Positions 1-11,401 of a DNA stretch of 64,000 bases are shown one piece after another; the stretch's first letter is position 1; each line of letters starts with the position of its first letter. A program made the translations under genes and the position numbers. This DNA is from Mariannaea sp. PMI_226 (Eukaryota; Ascomycota; Sordariomycetes; Hypocreales; Nectriaceae), in contig JANFOG010000001.1 in assembly GCA_024336345.1 (NCBI GenBank), positions 496,001 through 560,000 on the forward strand. Reading direction: 5' to 3'. Under the pieces are notes generated by a model, which was not told the DNA's origin, did not search any database, and saw only the letters and a program-made list of their open reading frames with translations.

Positions 1-2499
1 CCTTACTTAGTACGGATAGATCGTACGCCAACCCGGTCTCGGCCCCCCGATACGAAGCACGGGCCGTTTAATGAGATCTTCGTGAAATAAGGTCGTTTCG
101 ATATGCCCTTGAAAACGCTCCAAGTCAGTTGGGCTCATACGTAAGTTACTTGCCCACAAACAAAGAGTTCAATGGTTACTCCATTCTACACTCGACGCCA
201 TTGCTGGTCTTGTTTGCACCGAAGCAAGGTGATCAAGGGGTGCTTGATTGGTACACGACTTATACATACCTACGTACCTTACCTCTTGTCAGTTTACACC
301 AAGATAATGCTCGTAAGATGTCCAAGCAGGTAGTTGATATTAGGTGCAAGAATCATCTCATCAAGTGTTGAGAACTAGATAGGAAACATGAAACCCATGA
401 TCAGCCCATAAGTATACGCACTTGATGGCGTAATGTTGAAGAAACAATATTGACCCGATATTGTGGAACAACAAGTGCTGGATCGACCTAAAGTTCTGTG
501 CAAATCTGCGCGACTCATCTGAGTTTGATGAGTGTTTCAATACGAAGATCGGAGAAACGACCTCATCGCCCACTCAACATTGCAAGATTTGCCAAGACTC
601 GTCCTGTAATACTGGTAGTACAATAATGCTCAGCCATACAAATGAGTTCGACTAACGTAGTGTTATTAGGGTGAGCATGTGCGGCGCCGGCTGCACCACA
701 AGTGTGCGAGATGGAATTGCAACACAAATCGGGGATGCGTACTGAACGCCATCAAAAGGCACACTCTCTCTTGCGAGTTTCTTACTAGGATCACGGAGTA
801 TTGCATATCGAACATGTGCATCACAGTCGGATTATCGTGGGCCAGCAGACTGTACTTCCCAAGCGGCCGCGGCATTCTCCACCACCATGGCAACCTGAAG
901 GTCTGCTGTGACTGGTTTTTCTTTTTTTTCTCTTAAATTTCTTTCTTTTTTTCGTTTCTTTTACCCTTTTTAGTCCCAGTCTCTGCACTGTTATGTGGTA
1001 TATGTGTCTTGATTGGCCAAGTTTATTCCTTTTCTGACAACCTGCTGAGCGAGAATTTGCTTCTTTCACATTCTCATTACAAACACCATGGGGTTCAGGT
1101 ACCAGGTTCTAGAGTCACGAGAAGACTGACTTGATATCCCAGTCTTCACTAGCAAACCGTAGGCGCTTCTCTCGAGAAAAAGTAGGTGTAACATCCGAAT
1201 GTGTGCCTCAATGTGAGTTGTTAGTTACGTATTCATGACTAACAGCAACAACTGGATTGTGAAAATGTAGTCCTTTGCAATCGTTAGGTGACGATTGCGT
1301 CGTCGTCATGACACACAGTACGTATGAAATGGCCGGTCCATTATCTTAGCACACCAAAGCAGTGAGGCACAGCAAGCGACACTCCGTAGTCGATATTGCT
1401 TTGGGCTCCGTAGGAGGAGTGCTTGTGCATGAATGAAGCCTTTGGGTGAGGAAATACCGGCCAGGTCCAGGCCCCATGGACTCCAATCCGGCGTTGGAAA
1501 AAGCGGCTGACTTACAAAGACCCGCTTGGCTTTTCTTCTTTCTTTTGCATAGTTGGCATCGGAAACACGGCTTCAACGCCCGCTGTGGGTTTGTTTTGGA
1601 AGATCTACGAATCTCTCCGACTCTCCGCGTCTGGGGGCATTTGACATCAGCCTTCCAACGGCAGCAACTGGCTAAAGAGCATGCCACGCGACCATCGGCG
1701 GTGATCGTCCTGGAATACGATACTCTCCAACGGTGCCCCTTGTTGGGAAAACATCTCCCCGAGACAGCGCTATTATGACATGCCCATGGAGCGACTGGAT
1801 GGCCATGAAGTGTAGATACAGTACAGAAGTACCTTACCTGACAACAAAAGCACCATATGGCAAGGATATGTACAGAGTAAAAGACTGTCAAGACCAATTA
1901 AGGATAGGGCCATAACTGCCTACTTACGGCACTGTACGTTGGCTAATCAAACGACAGGTCTTAGCTGACAACTGGGCGTATCTGGGAGACGATGTGGCGT
2001 TTTTGTGATTAGCTGCATCTCCAGGCGTCGGCAAAACAAAGCCAGGGTTGGAGCTGACTTGCTTGCGTTGCTTGCTTTTGGCATGGCGAGAACTATTGAT
2101 ATTCGGGGGTCTGTTGACTTTACTAACTTAGTTGGAGGATACTTCCATCAAACCGAAGACGGCACCGCTTTTGTTGTCTGTCTTTTCTTTCTTTCTTTTT
2201 TTTCTTTCCTTTGGTGTGAGGGATTTGGTCATGTTCGTTGGGGTTCTTCATCATTTCGTCACCAGTGTGTCATACCTTTGAAAATGTTTGCCAAATGTAT
2301 TTTTGCGTTTGGCTGTCGAAGAAGCGGAGGCATCAAGTTACCACCCCATCAAGGCCAATGATCTACCAACCACTTCAGCTGCTGCAGGGATAATCTCAAC
2401 CCACCAACGGCTAACGGGGCCTCAATCATCGCCCACCTCCATTTATCGGAAGCTATCTCTTCGGGATGTGGCCCTTGGTCTGGGCTTCTCACTCAACAG
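1..2499. other. Gene-free stretch at window start
   Basis: No open frame here has protein-like composition, a recognisable motif or a closing exon structure on either strand. The longest frame (1346-1897, minus) is rich in Cys, Arg and Ser in the way of chance translation. A T-rich pyrimidine run lies near 915-965 and another near 2180-2215. It is probably distal upstream sequence of the gene at 3817, or the far flank of a gene outside the window. Confidence 0.6.
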
Positions 2500-3816
2500 G
2501 CAAAGCCTCGTCTCTTAGCTTCTCCTTTGCCGCCCTTCCTTTTGTCCTGACCATGCCTTTAATGGCGTTTGTGGTGCCCACCCACACTGCGCTGCATGCT
2601 CACGTCGAGCCAAGCAAGGAAAGACGAGGCACAGAAAAAAAAAAGCCCAACACAAGCACGAGGTGTGTAGTAATTAAGGTAGCTGCTGTGTGCTGTACTG
2701 CCGGCACACGCCCAGGACGCCAAGCAAGGTGCCAAGTGAGCGGGTATTTCTTTGCACATAGTAGCCTGTCTTCAAAGCTGTTCGGAGTAGAACTTCCTCT
2801 GGATGCGAGAGCCGGGAAGCCTCAGATATTAAATCTCACACCCCCCCAGTGTAGTGTAAACCACTCAAAATCCTGGGTGTACAGCTTTTCTCTTCTTCTT
2901 CCTCTGCTGCCCGCTCTTCCTTCACACTTCCAACCAACTTCTCCTCTCATTCCCTTTACTCATTGGGCATTCCATCTCGTTTGCTTTTTGCACTTTGCAG
3001 GATCCCACTCTTTCCAGGGCCCTGAGCATCTGGCATTCGTCTGTTTCTTGCACTCTCTGCCTCTTCTCGTCGTCTCTCCTCTCTCCTCTCACTTCAATCA
3101 TACAGTCTCCGACCCGGTGTAACAAATTCCACGCGTCTCCCATTCAAGTCGGGTTTTTACCACATATTCAACATTAGAATATACTTTCTATTAACACCAT
3201 ACTTGCACTCAACGCAGCCGGACCTTCGGCTCCTACCACGCTGGACTCCGTCAAAGTTCCAAAGCATTGCTTTAATGTCGACAGTCTCTTGGTCAAATCT
3301 CTGACGGCTTTTTCCATCCTTCCACATCATTGATCCTGGGTTCAAAGCCGGCTATGACTGTGTTTGGTCCACGTGTAGCTGCTGAGCCACTGCTATTACT
3401 ACATCTTGACACCTAGATCGGCCCAGCCTCGACTACAACAGCTTCAGGAATCTCAAGTGCTCTCTCCAGCAGATAGGCCCCAATTAACAACAACGCACAA
3501 GAATACTACTCCTAGAAGCTTCACAGTCTTATACCCATTCGGCCTTTACTACAACTAGAGCTTATTACTGGGAATATACACCCAGGTATTGGATTCCGAA
3601 GGCTTTGCAATTTACCAACATACAAACGACGTTCCTCACGGAGTGTCAAGGTTTAAGAGCTATTTTCGTCTTTCTACGATTGCAAGCCTGGAGCTCTTTC
3701 AACGACCGATACTTCTTGTTTTCTGGTTGCGTGAAATCGAGGATATTGTGTATCCAAAGTCTGCCACACTCACTTACGGGAAGCATCAAACATTCACCAC
3801 GACTGGGTACCCAAAG
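2500..3816 (+). promoter_or_regulatory. Pyrimidine-rich promoter/leader of the 3817 gene, with short upstream ORFs
   Basis: The plus strand becomes strongly C/T-rich from about 2880 to 3110, a typical filamentous-fungal promoter/leader pattern, and it is followed by the small gene at 3817. Two short upstream frames lie close to the start: 3275-3304 (9 codons) and 3354-3416 (20 codons, with a run of leucines near its end). Whether the transcript includes them is unknown. The transcription start cannot be placed from sequence alone. Confidence 0.45.
3354..3416 (+). other. Candidate upstream ORF (20 codons)
   Basis: The ATG at 3354 opens a 20-codon frame ending in TAG at 3414-3416, about 400 bp before the main ATG at 3817. 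It contains four consecutive Leu codons (CTA TTA CTA, preceded by CTG) followed by His-Leu-Asp-Thr. If transcribed it could lower translation of the downstream protein. The evidence is position only; no known peptide is recognised. Confidence 0.25.
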
Positions 3817-4329
3817 ATGTCTACAGATAGAAACAGTCCCAACGCCCTTATCGACTCTGGCTCATCATCCTTGGCGTCTGATAGAGCTCAGTCTGACTAT
3901 GATCTATCTGTATTTAATGATGGAAGGCCACGAAATTCTACCTCATCGGTCCCTAGGACAAACAGGGTGAGACCTAGCAAGTCGAGATGGTTCACTCAGG
4001 TCAAGGATTGGCTGTCTGTGAGCGAGCCATCAGCCCAAGCAATGAAAACACAGAAGGAAATGACATTCAAGAAACATGGAATCGATTTCAAAGACCCTCA
4101 AGCTGCTGCTAAGCTGCATTTGCCCATTGGGAAACTTCCCAAGGGAGCTATTACCTCGACTTCAGGACCAAGCCCGGAGAAGGCCTTGAAGCGTGCCCAG
4201 CAGCAGCAGCAGCAGCACAAGCGCCAGTCGTATTCGACCAGCAGCCAGGGTTCACATTCTATGTCGAGCAGTATTTTCTCTGCCCCAAGCGCCAAGGAAC
4301 CAAACCCCGTCACTCCATGGGAGGACTGA
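3817..4329 (+). CDS. Conserved small hypothetical protein (170 aa)
   Basis: I do not recognise a characterised family. The start is the only in-frame ATG in the open stretch; the open frame continues upstream to 3589 without an ATG, so 3817 is preferred. The protein is Ser/Thr-rich at both ends. Its middle (about residues 50-125) looks folded or conserved, with W/F residues in a short segment (SRWFTQVKDWLSVSEPSAQA) followed by a Lys-rich stretch and 'GIDFKDPQAAAKLHLPIGKLPKG'. A polyglutamine run of about six lies near residue 128-134. There is no signal peptide, membrane segment or intron. Codon use is regular and the stop is TGA. It is likely cytosolic or nuclear, function unknown. Existence as a gene is well supported by composition and by its contrast with the flanking DNA. 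Confidence 0.7.
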   Translation: MSTDRNSPNALIDSGSSSLASDRAQSDYDLSVFNDGRPRNSTSSVPRTNRVRPSKSRWFTQVKDWLSVSEPSAQAMKTQKEMTFKKHGIDFKDPQAAAKLHLPIGKLPKGAITSTSGPSPEKALKRAQQQQQQHKRQSYSTSSQGSHSMSSSIFSAPSAKEPNPVTPWED

Positions 4330-5368
4330 CTAGGACCACATGTTCAATTTCACACTTGTAATGAATAATGGCAACTAAGGGCGGTTAGCGGTTTTTGTTT
4401 TTTGTTGCTTTATTGTTTTGGCCGCTGTCTTCATCGAAATGCACCTCGGCAATACCTATATTTTAATCTGGGCGAGTGGAGTTTATCGAGGATGGGACTG
4501 ATCTTCTATGGTGCTGTTTACTCTTTGCAATTGGGCTTCCAACTGGTTTCTGCTCATCGATACCCCCTTGTGTACTGTACCTTACCTTACCTATTTAAAC
4601 GCATGAATAACGGCAATTCCTTATTCGTCGAACCAAACGTGTTCTCAACTTGAGCTCTGTACGTTCCTAATTATTTCAAGAATTAGATGACGGTGATGAG
4701 CCTAAGCCTTCGCTATAGCAATAGCACGGCCATGCGGCATTAGCACCACACTGAACCATTCTATCTGACTGTATCTATTAGTATTCCAAAAGATCCCGGG
4801 CTGATACTGTAGATATAACAGCTATCTCGGTACTTGAAGAGGTTCCACTCCCACTGGCCAAGATGATGAGATATCCGGAAATGGTTGGCTGAACGTTAGA
4901 ACACGACCATGTCTCATAACCGGCTGGTTTTGGATAAGGCTTGGTCTGAGGCTTGGTGGTTTCCGTTAATCAATCAATGACGAGTCCACTTACACCCATG
5001 CGGGGGGGCGCAACGATTGGACGCACGATCTGGAGGCGGCGGTTGGATATGACGTATGATACTCTGGCAACCGGTGACGAGAGCAAAGGCATGGTAAGTA
5101 TATGAAAAGCTCCAATGCGAACTGGGTTGTGACAAGACTCGTAATTTTTTGTCTTCCTTTCTAATCCCCCCCCCAGTTTGCACTCCTTTTTTTCCATTTC
5201 CCCCCCTCAGCTGGCAACAAGTTCGATCCTGCTGTACCGGCCAACTGCTATTGCGATCGACGCAAGCAGTTTATTTATCAAGGCCTAATTCGGGCTGGTC
5301 AACAGCGACTTGACGTTTACGAACAAAATATAGTCTATCGGCACAGAAAAGCTCCTACGTTCGCCACG
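4330..5368. other. Intergenic region between the small hypothetical and the membrane hydrolase
   Basis: About 1 kb without a credible coding frame. It holds the 3' flank of the first gene and the upstream region of the second. Poly-C and poly-T runs occur at about 5166-5210, shortly before the ATG at 5369. Nothing else is recognisable. Confidence 0.6.
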
Positions 5369-7003
5369 ATGCCTCTTTTTTCTTCAAAGCACGATGAGCC
5401 GCAGGAGGAGAATGGCCATGAATCTGAACCCGCGGAGCAAGACCACCCTCCGGATGAGCATACCCGCCTGCTTCCCAACCGAGCGGATTCGCACCGGGAG
5501 ACCTTACTGGCACCTGACGATCCGGCTGTGACGCCGTACAATCTCTGGAGCATCAGGGCTTTGCGCTATTTGACAATTGGCTTCGCCACGGTAACATTTG
5601 TGTGGTGGGCTCTACTGCTGGTATCCATGTTTGCTACGCCTCCCGGTTTTCAGATGAAGGGGAGCGTGTTCCTGGCGTTTGGGTATGCCAGCTTGACGCT
5701 GGCGAATTTACTGTTCACTTTGATTTTTTTCCAGATACCGGCGAAAGCTGTTCGAGTACTTGCTATCACCATGTCGGTAGGTTTTCAAGCTTGGATATTG
5801 ACTTCGCGAGGACTTAGACCAGGTTTAACTAACTACGAGGGCGTACAATAGGGATTTCTGGCACTTGACATGATTCTTCTCCTGTCAGTTGAGAAAACTC
5901 GATACGAAGAGGGATGGGTCGGAATCGTCAGTGTAATCTGGGCGCTCTTCATGAGCCTCTGGACTCTCATGACAGATCGCATGGTGCAATGGGGCAAAGC
6001 AGAAGAGGAAGAACGCCTTACAGGGCGCGCTGAGACGAGACGGACACTTACTGAGTGGACAGGGGTCATGATCTCGACAGTGGTATGGTCTATTATATGC
6101 ATCGCCTTATTCCTCATGACCCTGACCATTATTCTACGAGCACTTGATGCCGGGATCGCGCCCCCAGGGAAGAAATACTGGGTTGACAGCGATAAGTACC
6201 GGATTCACGTACACTGTCACGGAAACAAAACACAAGCACCCACAGTTCTCTTCGAAGGTGGCGAGTGGACAGTTGAGTACTCGTTTTGGGACTTTGCTGA
6301 GCATGCCCTCAAGAACGAGTCTTTCCCCCGATATTGTTTCATGGATCGGCCTGGCTTCGGCTGGTCTGATACGTCCCCTTCACCCTCTTCGGCTGGGTTT
6401 GTCGTTGATGTCCTGAGCGAGGCTCTGGCACAAGCGGGAGAAACTGGACCGTGGGTACTAGCGAGTACTGGAATAGGGTCCATCTATTCTCGGGTGTTTT
6501 CAGCCCGACATGGAGATGCCATCAAGGGGCTTGTACTGATTGACCCTCTGCACGAGGATCTGCTCAACAAGGTTGGTCGGCCAGGAACGGGCTTCTTGTT
6601 TTGGCTTCGGGGTGTTATCTCCCCCCTCGGCCTGGATCGTGTGCCCGGGGCCATCTTCAAAGGCCGAACCAGTCGAGACAGACTGTACGGACGAGTAGCT
6701 CACCAGGGAAGTAAACAAATCCAGGCCAAGCTCCAGGAGAACCTGGTCGCAGGCTCGTTCACGCGAAGGGATGTCCAGACGAGCAGGACTATACAAGATA
6801 AAGATACGCCACTGGTGGTGATTAGCTCGGGGAAGCAGATCAAGGCGAGCCATCAGTGGGAAGAGAAGCAGCGGGACCTGACCAAGCTGACAAACAAGCT
6901 TCAGGGCTGGGACATTGTAGATGGAGCTCCGCACGAAGTGTGGACGACATTTGAGGGAAGGGAAAAAATTGAGAAAAGGTTGAAGCAGCTTGTGCATGCA
7001 TGA
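5369..7003 (+). CDS. Multi-pass membrane protein with degenerate alpha/beta-hydrolase domain (519 aa)
   Basis: Two exons: 5369-5776 and 5852-7003, joined by a 75 bp intron with GTAGGT donor, CTAAC branch site and TAG acceptor; the phase closes. Residues 1-60 are acidic and disordered. About five hydrophobic segments follow (near 67-89, 100-121, 127-148, 158-176 and 207-231), then a soluble alpha/beta-hydrolase-like domain from about 245 to the end. That domain shows 'VLFEGGEWT' (oxyanion-loop position), 'FMDRPGFGWSD' and 'LVLIDPLHED'. At the nucleophile elbow, where G-x-S-x-G is expected, the sequence is A-S-T-G-I (residues 340-344), so the usual Ser is Thr342. A candidate catalytic His occurs in 'GAPHEVW'. 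Similar fungal proteins are often labelled mitochondrial integral membrane protein; the location is not shown by the sequence. Possibly a pseudoenzyme. Confidence 0.82.
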
Positions 7004-10000
7004 GCACACATGAGACTGATAGGAAGGAGATGGGTGGTTGACCTGCGTAACTGAAGGATGACATCTGGGATGCGGTTATCGGAATGATTCAACGTGAAGG
7101 GAATGGTGCATGACACAAAAGCCAGAGGTTGAAGCAGGCAGACAAGTTGTGGTATGATGCGATCTCAGAGTATGACGGAGTATTTTCAAGGGGTTTGTTC
7201 AATCCATCCAATTGTTTATGATGATGAGTGTGGGGCAAGCACCGAGATGAATATCAGCACGGGAGAATACATACCAGCTCTTCGTCCTTACATCGCTAGC
7301 CAGCCAGTTATGACTTTTTGTATAATCGATGTCGATGAACACTGAGCTACCTACCAATTATATACGCCGGAAAGCTGAGAGCCCGGATGAGAGGGGGGTG
7401 GAGCAAGCTGAAGTTGTCACTGCAACGATTTACGGGTTGCATTTTTCCAGATGCTGCATGCGAAAACTTACCTACTTATCTATGGACAAGGTAGTCCTGC
7501 ATGGAAACTAGTTTATTTTAAGAACACTATTGCTCTATGTGCTTACTGTACCCTACACAATCATCACCAGCGAACACTTGCGCGGGCAAATTGTTTGGTT
7601 GTTCATTACGTTGGGTAGTTGTCAAGGTGAAAAGGAGTGATGCAATGTCACATCATATCTGCAGGTGTATGACCTGGTCTCCGGCAGGAAACAACATAGC
7701 CCTATCCGTAGACTGCCCTACGCATCGTCTGTAATGTAGTCTATACGCCCTCGAAATACCATAGGTAGGCATGGTATGTGTGTGAGGTCCTGGCCTTTCC
7801 ATCTTGGAATGCAGCCCGGACACGAGGATACGTACATATGCAAGTTCTTGTGGAATGGGTGAAGGATTGGACATGAATGACGAAACTCACAAACGTTGGG
7901 TGGAGGAAATATACAGTACTTGGGCCTATTGATAGCTCGTCTCCAGACGAGACAGCATAAGAGGGTGGAATAGAAGGGCAAGTGAAAATCGGAGCCACGA
8001 GTAGGTCACCATCTCCTTGAAATTGTAATCGGTGCACAGGAGTGTGAGGTGATTGAGCGCAAGCCCGATGGATTGCGTAGAGGATCCACACACGTGACAC
8101 GATCTTCATTGCCAATTTGCCTATGCAAAGATAGGACATCTCCGGTTGAGCTGGTAAGATCAATTCTGGAGAGGTGAGAGACGGTGTAGGTTTTCCGTAT
8201 GCGTGTGAGCCTCGTCAACAAATCCCAAATACGAAAGACAATAAAGTGTCAGGACCCGGAAGTGGGAATCCGCCTAGCAGCTTGCCTGACAGGGCTTTCG
8301 CCGTTCGGATCTTGTTCAGAAACGAGCCTTGGGGCGATGATCGCCCGGGGGGAGAGGGGGGAGGGCTTTGTACAGGTTTTTCATTCAGCTCAGGCTCAAA
8401 CGCCGCCTCTATGATGGTCATGGTGGAGGAGCAGTGTGGCACCACCATCGGCAGCAGGCTGAAGAGAAGAAAGGAGATACGAGGAGTACAGGACATAAGT
8501 ATTATGCCTAGGTAACGAAGCTGAGGATTACAATACCTAATGGAGGTAGTCAATCTGCCTATTTACGCTGGTCACAGTCAATCTGGCACTTCAGCTTCTG
8601 CACCTAATAAATTGGAGCGAGTTCTTCCCCTCTTTTTCGTTCTCCCAGGGCAACCACAATAATCAATCATCCCATGCCAGAGGAGCAATTCATACGCGCA
8701 AAGGGTTCGCAGTAAGGAAGATGGATCTCTCTCTCTCTCTCTTTTCCCTCTCTCCCCCGGTGCTTTTTCTCTCCCTCTCTTCTTGAGACATGTGATTGGT
8801 CGGTGCGGCCAGGGAGCACCCCTTTTTGAATGTGCACATTTCACCGTTGAAAGGCTGGCTGGGCGAGACAGGCAGTCAGTTTCCTGTGACAGTTGGTACC
8901 TGGGCATTCATTACCTGATGTCAAGTCCTACCCTTCCAGTCCTGGGCAATATGCATACCATACCCCTTTTGGGTAGAGCCCATAAATACGATACGTGCCG
9001 GCAACAAAAGTAAAGATGTGGATATTAGCTTCACCACTGCGCATTTCGTGCTCCTCAATCTGACGAACCTGAAGTGCAGCTAATACACCTTTGCCTTTGA
9101 CGATGATTCATAATGCTTTGCGCTTCAAAGAAGAGGAAAAGAAGAAACCTCGTAATGCAGACGGAAAACCTGCCCTGGTAAAATACATCAGCAACTTTGA
9201 AGATTGAGAGAACAGAGGCAAGATGACTTTTGTTCTGAGGTACTGTACTGTGGCACCGGAGATCGGCACATTGTTGTGCCCTGGAAATTGCAGTAACTCA
9301 TGCTGACCCCCCGCCCCCCCTCTCAAAACTGAGAACCTCAAGATGGATATGATTGATTGTTTAGAACTTCTTGCTGAGGAGAAAGACCCGGAAAGCATCC
9401 AACCGCATACTGTGTTTTATTTGCTATGTTTATGTTGCATGCCTATGTGACTCCTCAGGCAAGGACGGACCTGTAAATGTGAGCCTGCACTGAGAATAAT
9501 ATATCATGAGACCAAAGTGCTTACTTCTGGGAGCAGCTCCAGCAAGGGTATGTCACTTGGGGAAAAAAAACAAAAAGACCAAGCAAACTCTATGGGGCAC
9601 CGGCCTACTCTACTCCCATTTAAGCTATTTATTAGATAGCTAATACGCGCGCGGGTTTGAGAGAGGGGACAGATACTATGTACCACAGAAGGGGAAGGGG
9701 GGGGGGATGGACGGGAAGCTCTGCGCCTCAGCGCCTCATATGGTAAAATTCACCTACGGGTGGCAGGGTAGTGTCTTGTGTCCCCTAACCTGGCGGAGAC
9801 GTACCCCGCCGGTGTGTTGAGCGTGTGGAGGGTCCTACCTGATGCTGAAGCAAGGAAAATCCACTTCTTCATCCTCGCCAATCCACTCATGTGGGTGGTA
9901 CCTATGATCCAGCTCCGTTCTGGGCAAGCTGCTTCCTTTCAAATTGTCATTCTTGGGGCTTTGCTTTGCTTGGCTTGGCTTGAGAGCTGACTGGACGACT

Positions 10001-10400
10001 GGACTGACAGGGAGCTTGCGTGCAGGATTGCTGAAGGAATAACCAAGACTTCCATTTTATAGTTCGTGTACCGAGTAAGTTGACGACCTGAAGGATCTTA
10101 TTAGGACGTGCCACTTCTCTGTAGTTAGGTACCCATTTGCTGCAAATCAGGATATAATTAGATAGGTTGGTACCCAGGTACCTACTTTGTTCGCTTACCT
10201 TACCTATCTCCAGCTACCTTACGTAGGTAGGTTAGGTAGGTATCGGACTGGTTGCTAACGATTCAACGGGCACCATCACAGGACAGGATAGGGGATCTGT
10301 AGATGTTCGCTGCAAGCCGACGCAACCAGTTTATTCCATTAAAAAAAAAAAAAGCGAGCTGGGAGCTAGGGCATGTAGAATTTCTCAACAGCTCTAGTTA
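7004..10400. other. Gene-free stretch upstream of lrg1
   Basis: About 3.4 kb with no credible coding frame on either strand and no recognisable RNA gene. It contains CT microsatellite-like runs (about 8725-8775), a poly-A tract at 10341-10353, and a dense patch of TAGGTA/TACCTA words at about 10125-10240, including AGGTACCT at 10176-10183. Upstream regulatory DNA of lrg1 is the simplest reading. Confidence 0.55.
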
Positions 10401-11401
10401 TCTACTCATCTATCTATATTCTTTACTGTTGTAGGCAGTCCATTAATTGTTGTCCTGTTCTGGTTGTTCCTGGATGCTCTGCTTCCAGGGGATGAGGCTT
10501 GGGTTCTGGGCTGTTGCTGCACCTAACGCACGCAAAAAACGCACTGGCCGCTGGGCACACTTTTGGGACACCTAGACACACGCCCGTCCACTCTTCACCA
10601 CACAACTCGACCACACAACAACGCAAGTCTCCGTGGCATTTTCCTTGTACTCGGGCTTGGGGCTCTCCTCTCTCTCTCTCGCTCCCGTCCTCTCTCTCAA
10701 GGCCCTCCCCCCCTCCGTCCCCCATCTCCCCCTGTCCCACGTCCCTCTGTCCCACCATTTCCCACGCCCTCAGCTCTCAACCTCCAAGCCGCAGCGCCTA
10801 CTACCAACTCCTCCATACCACTCACCACGACCGGCTTCGTTTCTCTCCCACGCTCCTTCGTCCGCGCCTACGACACCTGCGCATCACGTACACGCCTGCC
10901 GCGCTGAGCCGCGTCTCGTCTTATCTCGCACCAGTCCTTTTACTTCTCTTTATTCTACTTCCACACACCCCATTTTCCCTTTCTTGCAAGCCACCTTCGC
11001 CGTTTAACACGCTCCGGAGTCGATTCATCCGCCTCGCCCTCTCCCCCCCATTTTGCCTGGTGCCGCATCGCTTCACTGCCCCCCTCCGACTTGCTCCTCC
11101 TCCGCCTCCTCTCTCAGCCCAGTCCGACCTGGGTAGCTAGCCGTTGGGCCGTCACGCGAACACCTGCCCATCTTCGTTCCGATCCTTCTTCCGCCCTGGC
11201 ATACTTGCTGTTCTTTAGCATCATCAATTCAATTGATATCGATACCATCCCCACCGTTGTTTCCCAGCTGGCGCTGATGCCGACCGCTGCGACCCCTCGT
11301 TGATCTCTGTTGGACATTTGGCGCTGAGAGGCCATTCGTATCCTGATTGGCTCGGGGCCAGGAGGAGGATCTGTACATAATCACGCCCTCGATTGCTTGT
11401 C
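10401..11401 (+). promoter_or_regulatory. Long pyrimidine-rich leader/promoter of lrg1
   Basis: From about 10620 to 11120 the plus strand is almost continuously C/T-rich (CTCTCT and CCCTCC runs), ending just upstream of the ATG at 11402. Open frames across it (for example 10499-11140) are artefacts of stop-poor pyrimidine sequence: they encode Ser/Pro/Leu/Arg repeats only. This pattern is usual for long 5' leaders of regulatory genes in filamentous ascomycetes. Confidence 0.5.

Noticed and set aside
1346..1897. 183-codon minus-strand frame
   Set aside because: Cys/Arg/Ser-rich chance translation, with no intron signals or neighbouring exons that extend it.
2466..3122. 218-codon plus-strand frame before the first gene
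   Set aside because: Same cause: a C/T-rich stretch. No homology-like motif, and composition changes abruptly at the true gene at 3817.
5219..5230. GTTCGATCC, resembling a tRNA B box
   Set aside because: No A box upstream; the preceding sequence is poly-T/poly-C.
10499..11140. 213-codon plus-strand frame and two overlapping ones
   Set aside because: Pyrimidine-rich leader DNA lacks stop codons; the translations are Ser/Pro/Leu/Arg strings without structure.
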